Shown: one piece after another, positions 56,621 through 64,000 of the stretch
Position numbering within the stretch: position 1 is the first letter of the stretch
Layout of the letters: each line of letters begins with the position of its first letter
From: Phaeobacter italicus
GTDB lineage: Bacteria; Pseudomonadota; Alphaproteobacteria; Rhodobacterales; Rhodobacteraceae
DNA length: 64,000 bases
NCBI RefSeq assembly: GCF_001258055.1
Contig: NZ_CVRM01000031.1
Location: forward strand, 372,001 to 436,000
Direction: 5' to 3'
Translations under genes and position numbers: made by a program
The notes under the pieces: generated by a model
The model's input: only the letters and a program-made list of their open reading frames with translations
What the model was told of the DNA's origin: nothing
The model's database searches: none

Positions 56621-58045
56621 ATGACACTGACCCCTGCCGACACCGCATTCCTCGACAAGCTGCGCCTGCAATTGCCAGAGGGCACGCTGCGCGCGCCCGA
56701 GCCCCGCTACCTGGAAGAGCCAAGAGGCCGCTACAATGGCCAGGCCGCCGCAATCGCTATGCCGCGCACCACGCAGGAGGTCGCAACCCTTGTGCGCGCC
56801 GCCCATGACGCCCGCGTCGCAGTTGTCCCTTACGGTGGCGGCACCGGTCTTGTCGGCGGTCAGATCATGGAAGCGGATGGCCCGCTTCCGCTGGTGATTT
56901 CGCTGGAACGGATGACTGCCCTGCGCGGGATCTACCCCCAGGAAAACGTGATGACCGTCGAGGCCGGCATGGTCCTTGCTGATGTGCAAGCCGCCGCACA
57001 AGAGGCGGGGCGTTTGTTCCCGCTGTCGCTCGCTGCCGAAGGAACGGCACGGATCGGCGGAACCCTCGCCACCAATGCTGGCGGTGTGAATGTGCTGCGC
57101 TACGGCAATGCGCGGGATCTGTGTCTGGGTCTTGAGGCGGTGCTGCCCAATGGTGAGATCTGGCATGGCCTCAGCCGCTTGCGCAAGGACAACACCGGTT
57201 ACGATCTGCGCAACCTGCTGATCGGGGCCGAGGGCACGCTGGGCATCATTACCGCTGCCGCGCTGAAACTCTCTGCGATCCCGGCAGAGCAGGGCACCGC
57301 GATCCTCTCCGTTAGCTCACCTGCGGCGGCAATTGATCTGCTGGCACTGGCCCGCGACCAGCTGGGCGAGACAATCAGCGCCTTTGAACTGATCCACCGA
57401 CAGGGGCTTGCCTTTCTGCGCGAAACGCTGCCGGATCTGCGGCTTCCGTTTGATGATCTGCCGGAATGGTGCGTGCTGGTGGATCTGGGCCTGCCCAAGG
57501 GGCGCGCGCCGCAGGATGAGCTGGCAGCGCTGTTTGAAGGTGCCTATGAGGCCGGGCTGAGCGATGATGGGGTGATCGCCCAATCCGAGGCCCAGCGAGA
57601 GGCCCTGTGGGCGGTCCGCGAACACATCCCAGAGGCCAATCGCCGGATTGGCTCTGTGTCCAGTCATGATATCTCGATCCCGATCTCCCGAATTCCGGAA
57701 TTCATCGTCGAAGGGGGCAAGCGGATCGCGGCGCTTGGCGATCTGCGGATCAATTGCTTTGGGCATCTTGGAGATGGCAATCTGCACTACAACGTCTTTC
57801 CCGCGCAGGGCAAAGACCGCAGCGCCTACGAGCATCTGCGCAGCGACGTGAAACGCACCGTTCACGATCTCACTCATGAAATGCAGGGGTCCGTCAGTGC
57901 GGAACACGGCGTCGGTCGGCTCAAGGTCGGGGATCTGGAGCGCTACGGCGATCCGGTCAAACTGGCCGCGATGCAGGCGATCAAACAGGCGCTGGACCCA
58001 CACGGCATCATGAACCCCGGCGCAGTTGTGCCCGCTGGACGCTGA
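56621..58045 (+). CDS. FAD-linked oxidase (D-2-hydroxyacid dehydrogenase type)
   Basis: A 474-residue protein. The FAD-binding PCMH domain (VVPYGGGTGLVGGQ, GGTLATNAGGVNVLRYGNARD and GAEGTLGIITAAALKL) is followed by an FAD-oxidase C domain ending with NCFGHLGDGNLHYNVFP and SAEHGVGRLKV. These are features of D-lactate, glycolate or D-2-hydroxyglutarate dehydrogenases; the substrate cannot be read from sequence. The long frame upstream to 56129 is a shadow of the acetyltransferase gene. Confidence 0.9.
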   Translation: MTLTPADTAFLDKLRLQLPEGTLRAPEPRYLEEPRGRYNGQAAAIAMPRTTQEVATLVRAAHDARVAVVPYGGGTGLVGGQIMEADGPLPLVISLERMTALRGIYPQENVMTVEAGMVLADVQAAAQEAGRLFPLSLAAEGTARIGGTLATNAGGVNVLRYGNARDLCLGLEAVLPNGEIWHGLSRLRKDNTGYDLRNLLIGAEGTLGIITAAALKLSAIPAEQGTAILSVSSPAAAIDLLALARDQLGETISAFELIHRQGLAFLRETLPDLRLPFDDLPEWCVLVDLGLPKGRAPQDELAALFEGAYEAGLSDDGVIAQSEAQREALWAVREHIPEANRRIGSVSSHDISIPISRIPEFIVEGGKRIAALGDLRINCFGHLGDGNLHYNVFPAQGKDRSAYEHLRSDVKRTVHDLTHEMQGSVSAEHGVGRLKVGDLERYGDPVKLAAMQAIKQALDPHGIMNPGAVVPAGR

Positions 58046-58061
58046 GCCGCCGCAATACGGC

Positions 58062-59282
58062 TCAGGCCATCTGCGCGTTGCGTCTGGCAGGGCGGCTGCG
58101 CATCAAAAGCAGGACCATGATGATGATGTTGATCCCGTTCCACAGGATCCCGTTCACAAAGGCCAGCTGATAAGAGCCGCTGACGTCATAGATCCAGCCG
58201 GACATCCAGCCCCCCAGCGCCATGCCGACAATCGTCATCATCATGACGAAACCCACCCGCGCCCCGGCCTCATGCGGCGGCATATACTCGCGCACCACCA
58301 GCGCATAGCTCGGCACAATGCCCCCTTGGGCCAGTCCAAAGACCGCGCTGACAAGATACAGCGAGACCATCCCGTCATAGGGCAGGTACAGGAACAGCGC
58401 GATACACTGAAGGATAGAGCCAACCAGCAGGGTCTTTACCCCCCCAAAGCGGTCGGCCACCAAGCCCGAGATAATCCGGCTGACCACCCCGCCAAGCAGC
58501 ATGAGAGACAGCATCTCTGCCCCGACCGCGGGCCCGTATCCCAGCCCGACGCAGTAGGCGACGATATGCACCTGTGGCATTGCCATCGCAATACAGCAGC
58601 CGATCCCCGCAAGGCCCAGCACCCATTGCAGCTGGCGCGCCGACAGCCCGGAGCGCGCGGCATTCCCGGCCGAGGCGGCCGCGCTGGCGCTTTGCTCTGC
58701 CGCAGACACCCGCCGCCGCAGGATCAGCGACAACGGAATGACCGTGACCAGCGTCACCAGCGCCAAGGTTGCATAGACGCTGCGCCAGCCGCTGTCGGCC
58801 AGCATATCTGCCAGCGCGGTCGGCCAGATGGCCCCGGACAGATAGTTGCCGCTTGCGACCAGGGCGACGGCAATGCCGCGCCTGCGCTGAAACCAATGAG
58901 AGATATCCGCAATCAGCGGACCAAACCCCGCCGCCGTGCCCAGCCCCAACAAAAGATGCGCTGCCGACAGCCAGACCATATTCGGCGCCAGCATCGCCAG
59001 CCCATAGCTGGCAGCGCTCAGCAGTGCGGCGGCAATCAAGGCTATGGTAATCCCAAAACGGTCGACCAGCCGACCGATCAGCAGATTGCCAAGGGCAAAG
59101 CCCACCATGGTGAGCGTATAGGGCATGGATGCGGTGGCGCGATCGGCCTGAAACTCGGCCTCGAGCGCGGGCATCACCACAATGACAGCCCACATGCCGA
59201 CATTGGCCACCGTGGCGATGGCAAGTGTGACCGCAAGGCGGGTCCAGGCATAGCTGCTGTCAAGGCGATGGGCGAGTTGCAT
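58062..59282 (-). CDS. Major facilitator superfamily transporter
   Basis: A 406-residue carrier with about 12 membrane helices and a short arginine-rich C-terminal tail (LLMRSRPARRNAQMA). The first helix pair contains TLAIATVANVGMWAVIVVMP, and the MFS motif is GNLLIGRLVDRFG. It is convergent with the FAD oxidase gene with only 16 bases between stops. The substrate is unknown. The 466-residue opposite-strand frame is antisense noise. Confidence 0.88.
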   Translation of the reverse strand: MQLAHRLDSSYAWTRLAVTLAIATVANVGMWAVIVVMPALEAEFQADRATASMPYTLTMVGFALGNLLIGRLVDRFGITIALIAAALLSAASYGLAMLAPNMVWLSAAHLLLGLGTAAGFGPLIADISHWFQRRRGIAVALVASGNYLSGAIWPTALADMLADSGWRSVYATLALVTLVTVIPLSLILRRRVSAAEQSASAAASAGNAARSGLSARQLQWVLGLAGIGCCIAMAMPQVHIVAYCVGLGYGPAVGAEMLSLMLLGGVVSRIISGLVADRFGGVKTLLVGSILQCIALFLYLPYDGMVSLYLVSAVFGLAQGGIVPSYALVVREYMPPHEAGARVGFVMMMTIVGMALGGWMSGWIYDVSGSYQLAFVNGILWNGINIIIMVLLLMRSRPARRNAQMA

Positions 59283-59380
59283 GTCGGCACGCTAGGCGCA
59301 GGGCCGACATGCTGCAACGATAATCTGGCGCAACCAGGAGGGGAAATTCGCAATCCGCCGGATTACCTTTGCAATCTATA

Positions 59381-59411
59381 TCGGCAGCGGCGTGTAGGGC
59401 ACCGCTGCCGA
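59381..59411. terminator. Intergenic hairpin between minus-strand genes
   Basis: TCGGCAGCGG, an 11-base loop, CCGCTGCCGA. A second hairpin, GCTGCTGCC-loop-GGCAGCAGC (59481-59508), lies 12 bases after the fasciclin stop and is the likelier terminator of that gene. Confidence 0.45.
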
Positions 59412-59480
59412 CGCCGACAGACCTGACAACTGGTTGAGAAAAATATGGAAAAATCCAACCACTACATCAGGTGTCGTCAG

Positions 59481-59508
59481 GCTGCTGCCCCCGGGCGAAG
59501 GCAGCAGC
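59481..59508 (-). terminator. Terminator-like hairpin of the fasciclin gene
   Basis: GCTGCTGCC, a 10-base loop, GGCAGCAGC, beginning 12 bases after the minus-strand stop at 59520. There is no T-tract. Confidence 0.45.
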
Positions 59509-59519
59509 TCTGTCTTGTG

Positions 59520-59996
59520 TTAGGGCATGATGACCTTGTCGATCACGTGGATCACACCGTTGTCTGCTTCGATATCGGCGGTCACGACGGTGGCTTCGTC
59601 AACCATCACGCCATTATCCAGATCGATCGTGATCTCACCACCTTGGACAGTGGCTGCCTTCATATCGTCGCTGAGGTCGGTGGACATGACCTTACCCGGC
59701 ACGACGTGGTAGGTCAGGATTGCGACCAGCTGGTCTTTGTTTTCGGGCTTCAGCAGGGTCTCGACGGTGCCCTCGGGCAGCGCAGCAAAGGCGGCGTCGG
59801 TCGGGGCAAATACGGTGAACGGGCCATCGCCCTTCAGAGTGTCAACGAGCCCTGCTGCCTCGACAGCTGCAACCAGCGTGGTGAAATCACCCGCGCCGAC
59901 GGCGGTGTCGACGATGTCCTTGGCATGGCCACCTGCAAATGCGGCGGTGGAGAAGGCCACGGTGGCTACGGCGCTCAGTACGGTCTTGCGGATCAT
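59520..59996 (-). CDS. Secreted fasciclin (FAS1) domain protein
   Basis: A 158-residue protein. The start at 59996 gives a signal peptide ([20 protein letters not shown]) with AGAGGA upstream. The single FAS1 domain has the H1 motif ([30 protein letters not shown]) and the H2 motif ([12 protein letters not shown]) at the very end. FAS1 proteins are surface adhesins. It is convergent with no neighbour and appears monocistronic. Confidence 0.93.
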   Translation of the reverse strand: MIRKTVLSAVATVAFSTAAFAGGHAKDIVDTAVGAGDFTTLVAAVEAAGLVDTLKGDGPFTVFAPTDAAFAALPEGTVETLLKPENKDQLVAILTYHVVPGKVMSTDLSDDMKAATVQGGEITIDLDNGVMVDEATVVTADIEADNGVIHVIDKVIMP

Positions 59997-60214
59997 ATGT
60001 TCATTCCTCTGTCGCTGTGATGTTGCCCAATCAGGCAATGTCGGGGTTACGCAGAGGGATGCAGTTTGGATCTGGCGGGTTTTCGCCAGTCGGCAATTGA
60101 CGAAAAAGGCGCGCGACCTAAGCCGCGCGCCCTTGGAAAATCCACTCACATTTATGTGATAAATACGCTGTCTCTTTCCGTGATCCGGGTCAGAAAAACA
60201 CGGATCCAGGCAGC

Positions 60215-60754
60215 TTAGGCGCCTTCGAATTCACACAGAACGGTGACGTCCATCCCCAGATCTTCGAGCACCTTGCGGCCACCAAGTTCCGGCAAGTCGA
60301 TGATGAAGGCGCAGGACACGATCTCGCCGCCCAGACGTTCGATCAGCTTGATCCCCGCCGCAGCGGTGCCGCCGGTCGCCAGAAGATCATCCACCACCAG
60401 AACCTTTTCACCGGGCTGGATCGCGTCGTCATGGATCTCCATGATCGCCTCGCCGTACTCCAGCTTGTATTCCTGGCTGATGGTGGTGCCGGGCAGCTTG
60501 CCCTTTTTGCGGATCGGCACAAAGCCGACGCTCAGCTGGTGGGCAATGGCGCCGCCGAGGATGAAACCACGTGCCTCAAGCCCCACAACCTTGTCGATCT
60601 GCTCGCCCGCATAGGGGTGCAGCATCTGGTCGATCGCCATGCGAAAGCCGCGCGGATCGGCAAACAGGGTGGTGACATCGCGGAACATGATGCCTTCGTG
60701 GGGGAAATCCACAATGGTGCGGATGTAGTCTTTGACAGCGGTTTTGCGGGCCAT
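60215..60754 (-). CDS. apt: Adenine phosphoribosyltransferase
   Basis: A 179-residue purine salvage enzyme. The PRPP-binding motif is [20 protein letters not shown], and the N-terminal [23 protein letters not shown] and the loop [17 protein letters not shown] are typical. It is in the same direction as mtnP upstream, 213 bases apart. The pair joins adenine release by MTA phosphorylase with adenine reuse. Confidence 0.96.
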   Translation of the reverse strand: MARKTAVKDYIRTIVDFPHEGIMFRDVTTLFADPRGFRMAIDQMLHPYAGEQIDKVVGLEARGFILGGAIAHQLSVGFVPIRKKGKLPGTTISQEYKLEYGEAIMEIHDDAIQPGEKVLVVDDLLATGGTAAAGIKLIERLGGEIVSCAFIIDLPELGGRKVLEDLGMDVTVLCEFEGA

Positions 60755-60967
60755 TGTGGCCTCCCTCGTCTAGGTCGTCACTAAGGCCGACCACAGGCGG
60801 GCCGGATATGCCCGCCGCCAGAGTTGGCGCGCGGGGCCGGTGGTTTGTGGCCCAAGGCGGGCGCGCAGGCAAGGGCAGGCAATGCCCTTGTCCGTGGTCT
60901 TTTGGGGTTGTGACCTTTCAGAACCAATCCGCACCGGGGGCAGGGCCCCTACGGGCGGTGTCCCAGG

Positions 60968-61855
60968 TCAGCCCAGGAGGCGCCCCGCAACCGCATCCAG
61001 TTTGGCCAGAAGAGCGGGGTCGCGTTTTTCAGGCGCGGTCATGATCGCGTATTCCAGCGCCTTGTCGCAGCCATGCGGGCAATCCGCACGGGTCTGCCCC
61101 AACAGCGCAGGCAGGCGGCGCACCAACTCGCGCCCATTGGCGGAATTGCCCTGCAGGGTGGCGATGATATCGGTGATCTCCACCGCGCCATGTTCCGGAT
61201 GCCAGCTGTCATAGTCGGTGACCATCGCGATGGAGGCGTAGCACAGCTCTGCCTCGCGGGCGAGTTTGGCCTCTGGCATGTTGGTCATGCCGATCACGTC
61301 ACAGCCCCAGCTGCGGTACATCTTGCTTTCCGCCATTGATGAAAACTGCGGCCCCTCCATGCAGAGATAGGTACCGCCGCGATGCACATTGATGCCTGCA
61401 TCGCGCGCCGCGGTCTCTGCTGCATCGGACAGCCGTTCGCAGGTGGGGTGCGCCACGCTGACATGAGCCACGCAGCCGGTGCCAAAAAAGCTCTTATCGC
61501 GGGCAAATGTCCGGTCGATGAACTGGTCGACAACCACGAAATCCCCCGGCGCCATTTCCTCGCGGAAGGAGCCACAGGCAGAAATCGAAAACACATCGGT
61601 GACGCCCAGACGCTTTAGCGCGTCGATATTGGCGCGATAGGGAACTTCGGTCGGGGAATGCACATGGCCGCGCCCGTGACGGGGCAGAAAGGCCATCTTC
61701 ACGCCGTCCAGCGTGCCGGTCAGGATCTGATCCGAAGGCGCCCCCCAGGGTGTCTCGACCGAGACCCACTCGGCATTCTGCAAACCGTCGATTTCATAAA
61801 GACCCGAGCCGCCGATCACGGCGATCATGGTGTCGCGAGAGGTTGAAGTGGTCAC
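60968..61855 (-). CDS. mtnP: S-methyl-5'-thioadenosine phosphorylase
   Basis: A 295-residue enzyme of the methionine salvage pathway. The phosphate motif MIAVIGGSGLYEIDGL is at the N-terminus, and conserved blocks include CMEGPQFSSMAESKMYRSWGCDVIGMTNMPEAKLAREAELCYASIAMVTDYD in outline. I chose the GTG at 61855 because AGGAGG lies 7 bases upstream; an ATG at 61828 lacks one. It releases adenine that the Apt product can recycle. Confidence 0.95.
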   Translation of the reverse strand: MTTSTSRDTMIAVIGGSGLYEIDGLQNAEWVSVETPWGAPSDQILTGTLDGVKMAFLPRHGRGHVHSPTEVPYRANIDALKRLGVTDVFSISACGSFREEMAPGDFVVVDQFIDRTFARDKSFFGTGCVAHVSVAHPTCERLSDAAETAARDAGINVHRGGTYLCMEGPQFSSMAESKMYRSWGCDVIGMTNMPEAKLAREAELCYASIAMVTDYDSWHPEHGAVEITDIIATLQGNSANGRELVRRLPALLGQTRADCPHGCDKALEYAIMTAPEKRDPALLAKLDAVAGRLLG

Positions 61856-61963
61856 GCGCTGCCCTCCTGGTGATGCTGGTCCGGTTGTGCCGATGATTGG
61901 CGCAGTTGGCAAGCACAGAGCCAAGGGAGGAGAGATGAGGACAGGTTGGGATGCCTTAGGCGA

Positions 61964-61986
61964 GAGTATTTGGGGAAAGATGACAG
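61964..61986 (+). repeat. Dispersed intergenic repeat tail, degenerate copy
   Basis: GAGTATTTGGGG-AAAGATGACAG resembles 22416-22440 (GAGTATTT...AAAGGTGACAG). Here it is not downstream of a plus-strand gene and has no clear hairpin, so it seems to be a relic or independent element. Confidence 0.5.
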
Positions 61987-61993
61987 GCGGGGC

Positions 61994-63025
61994 TCACTCG
62001 CGCCGGATGATCCCGGTCAAAGCCGCTGCGCCAAGGGCGGTGACAATCCAGCCAAAGAGCGTGAAGCCCCAGCGCGCCCACCAGAGATGCCAGCCACATG
62101 GCCCGCGCGTCGTGGAGGGGGCCCAGGCATCGGTCTGGCCTAGGTCAATGATGGGGACGACAAGATCTGCGGCATAAGCGTAGCGATTGAAGCTTTCCCA
62201 GTCGCGGCCAATGGTGGAGGTCAGGCTCCAATCTTTGGCGGGGTTGGGATGAGGCGGATAGCTATGATCTGCGCTGTATGTCGCCCAGCTTTCTGATTGT
62301 AGCGCAACTGCCGAATTGGGGGCAAAGCTGCCTTCCTCCCAGGCGAAGTGGGCGACGGTGGTGGCGAGAAGCCACAGGAGCACCAAGGCGATCAAGCTGT
62401 TTCCGGGGCGAAAGCCATGGCCCGTCAGGAGCAGGGAGAGGCTGTGCCAAATCCAAAGGCGGGGCGTTGTTGCCATGGCCCACAGGCGCTGGGCGCGATT
62501 TTTGGCGTTCGCAATGCGCTCTTTGCGGGCGTGGTGTCGCAGCTTTTTTCCGAGTGCGACCCGGACTTTGGTTGCTTCCTCCTCATGTCCCATTTCGTAC
62601 AACACCTTTGCGAGTTGTTTGTAGGGTTGGGGGAAGAATTCTCGTTCAGTTGGCGTTAGACTTTCGCCTTGTTCGAGCCATATCAGCCGCGTCTTGGCGT
62701 CGGTTGCTCCTTGAATTCTTGAATAGGTGAAGCCGTCTAGGTCGAGCTTTGGTGTGTTTCTGTGTCTGTCGCTAGCGGCGAGGTTTGTTCCACAGTCGCA
62801 GAATGTCGTGGCGCTGAGGTTCGTCAATTTTACATTGCCGGCACAGTCAGTGATGTCGGCAAAGTAAAATGTCTTACCGATAGTCGCATCAGTCAGATCG
62901 AGTGCGATGTGCGCAGAGCTGTCGTTTGCTGACTTGCTGACGTTGCATTGCGCGTGAGCTGCAGCACCGCAAAAAGAGGCGCACTGGAAATTGAGCTCAC
63001 CGCCTACTTTCAGATTGTTCATCAT
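61994..63025 (-). pseudogene. Pentapeptide-like membrane protein, C-terminal part of a frameshifted gene
   Basis: A 343-residue frame opening at ATG 63025. The N-terminal 90 residues have a pentapeptide-like beta-helix character (NNLKVGGELNFQCASF, LDLTDATIGKTFYF, VKLTNLSATTF). A linker follows, then membrane segments near residues 200-230 and 310-335. Reading this frame upstream of the ATG continues the repeat pattern (DGALLRETHFLGAVMMNNLK). That strongly suggests the 63022-63603 frame and this one were once one gene, now split by a one-base shift. Confidence 0.65.
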
Positions 63026-63603
63026 AACCGCGCCGAGAAAATGGGTTTCACGTAGAAGAGCCCCATCACGGATCTTTCGTCTTGCAGGTTCAGGGTAAAC
63101 GGTTCAGTTTGATCGGGCTCAACGGGAACTGGTTCTTTGGTGAACCCAAAAGAGCTGCCATCTGCATTTAGTTGCCCGCCAAGCTCTGCTCCGGACGCTT
63201 GAAAATACGGGATGCGGCAGTGGGTCAGCTGTAGGTCTTGCGTCCATCGGGTGCTCGTGGCTTTGAAACCGCATTCAAAAACGCAGTTGTGGGCATGGAA
63301 GCTGGGCAACTCAGCCTGATGCGACAGGTCAAGCGGCCCACTGATAAAACAACTCTCGATGCGAAGGGTCTGGAGATCACTCGGATCAAACCTGAAGTTT
63401 AACAAAATGGTTTTGAGAACGGTGGCACGAATATGTCTATCACCGTATTCGCCAGCGATGACTTCGGACCATGTTATATAGGGCAGTTTAGATTCGCCGG
63501 GATTCGAAACGAGATCTTCAGCGCGTCTCAAACGCTCGATTAACGCCCTCTCCGCCTTGGTGGCAGTTGGCTCAATCTCGTCCCAGCTCTTAAACCGCGG
63601 CAT
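63022..63603 (-). pseudogene. Pentapeptide-like protein, N-terminal part of a frameshifted gene
   Basis: From ATG 63603 (MPRFKSWDEIEPTATKAERALIERL), about 193 residues. The last two-thirds have the same beta-helix style repeats (LRIESCFISGPLDLSHQAEL, FECGFKATSTRWTQDLQLTHC, AELGGQLNADGSSFG). Its final 16 residues do not fit the repeat, while the other frame does. The stop overlaps the next ATG (ATGA), so translational coupling of two real genes is the alternative. Confidence 0.6.
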
Positions 63604-63720
63604 GTCAAATCCATTGGGTGCAATGACGCGACAGTTTCGTGAAAACACCGGCAAGTCAAGGTGGGGCGAGCTGCAATCCCTTAACAACCGTTTAAGTTTA
63701 ATGTCAGCAGCGCTGCCGCA

Positions 63721-63740
63721 ATGTTTCGCGTGCGAAACAT
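63721..63740. repeat. 20-bp palindromic element, copy 2
   Basis: ATGTTTCGCGTGCGAAACAT is the exact reverse complement of copy 1 at 8573-8592. It lies 118-137 bases upstream of the 63603 gene start and about 135 bases upstream of the SulP-like gene. Confidence 0.8.
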
Positions 63741-63874
63741 TCGGACAGGAGGGCTGACCCATCGGGGCAGAGCCCCCACGGGCAAGCCATGCAAAGGGCC
63801 GCGCCCTTGCCCCAATGGCGGTTTTCCGCTAGGGGCGGCGCTAACATGACCCTTTCCCGATCACAGGTGACCCC

Positions 63875-64000
63875 ATGACCCGCGGCATAATGGCGACGCT
63901 CGCCAAACAGATTTCACCGCCCAATCTCTCCATCATGCAGGATGAGGGCTTTACCGTCTCTCGCGTGCGCACCGAATTGCTGTCCGGCCTGACCGTGGCG
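63875..64000 (+). CDS. SulP-family anion permease, 5' end only
   Basis: The last 126 bases encode 42 residues: MTRGIMATLAKQISPPNLSI and a basic segment ending RTELLSGLTVA, which leads into the first membrane helix in SulP family members. The gene runs off the window. The substrate cannot be judged from this fragment. Confidence 0.6.
   Translation, partial: MTRGIMATLAKQISPPNLSIMQDEGFTVSRVRTELLSGLTVA

Noticed and set aside
58026-59426. A 466-codon plus-strand frame opposite the MFS transporter
   Set aside because: The minus-strand frame has clear membrane helices and MFS motifs. The plus frame is His/Arg/Gln-rich with no homology pattern.

Overview
The window reads as a chromosomal segment of an alphaproteobacterium in the Rhodobacteraceae, most like the marine Roseobacter group (Phaeobacter/Ruegeria/Tritonibacter type). 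The signs are high GC with GC-rich third positions, the tol-pal cluster running on into tilS and ftsH, an fhs/chorismate mutase/folD block, a ctaC-ctaB-ctaG-ctaE oxidase cluster without ctaD, a tad pilus locus, a Roseobacter-style Hint-domain protein and a DUF1127 protein. The assignment rests on protein family resemblance and gene order; no search was run.

Layout. 1-5.3 kb: 3' end of priA, a YeeE/YedE sulfur-family membrane protein, an MFS permease, prmA and a small membrane protein. 5.5-9.4 kb: a DUF1127 protein, ruvC-ruvA-ruvB and a conserved unknown. 9.5-18.4 kb: ybgC-tolQRAB-pal-cpoB (cell-envelope constriction), then tilS and ftsH. 18.6-22.4 kb: a MOSC protein, then fhs-chorismate mutase-folD (one-carbon folate metabolism). 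22.4-26.1 kb, minus strand: a thioesterase and a DNA-damage-type pair (Lhr-like helicase plus PdeM phosphoesterase). 26.2-38.3 kb, minus strand: a tad/Flp pilus locus with two tiny pilins, cpaB, cpaC, an OmpA lipoprotein, cpaE, tadA, tadB, tadC, two TPR lipoproteins, the prepilin peptidase and an AAA+ ATPase. 38.6-43 kb: a lytic transglycosylase, an unknown membrane protein, a CoA-transferase pair and a Hint-domain protein. 43-48.8 kb, minus strand: topA, dprA, tldD. 49-53.3 kb: cytochrome c oxidase subunits II and III with assembly factors. 53.3-58 kb: thrC, an M16 peptidase, a GNAT acetyltransferase and an FAD oxidase. 58-64 kb: MFS transporter, fasciclin protein, apt, mtnP, an apparently frameshifted pentapeptide-like membrane gene and the start of a SulP permease.

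Most of the window is housekeeping. The more unusual signals are non-coding. There is an exact 20-bp palindromic element in two copies about 55 kb apart, and a dispersed hairpin-plus-tail intergenic repeat. A candidate persulfide-sensor operator (ATTC-N8-GAAT) precedes the YeeE gene, and a perfect FNR box precedes the oxidase operon. Strong hairpins lie between successive pilus genes, and one overlaps the ribosome binding site of the chorismate mutase gene. Among proteins, the AAA+ ATPase beside the tad locus, the Hint-domain protein and the frameshifted gene at the right end deserve attention. I did not find a clearly novel multi-gene system, CRISPR array, insertion sequence, rRNA or tRNA.
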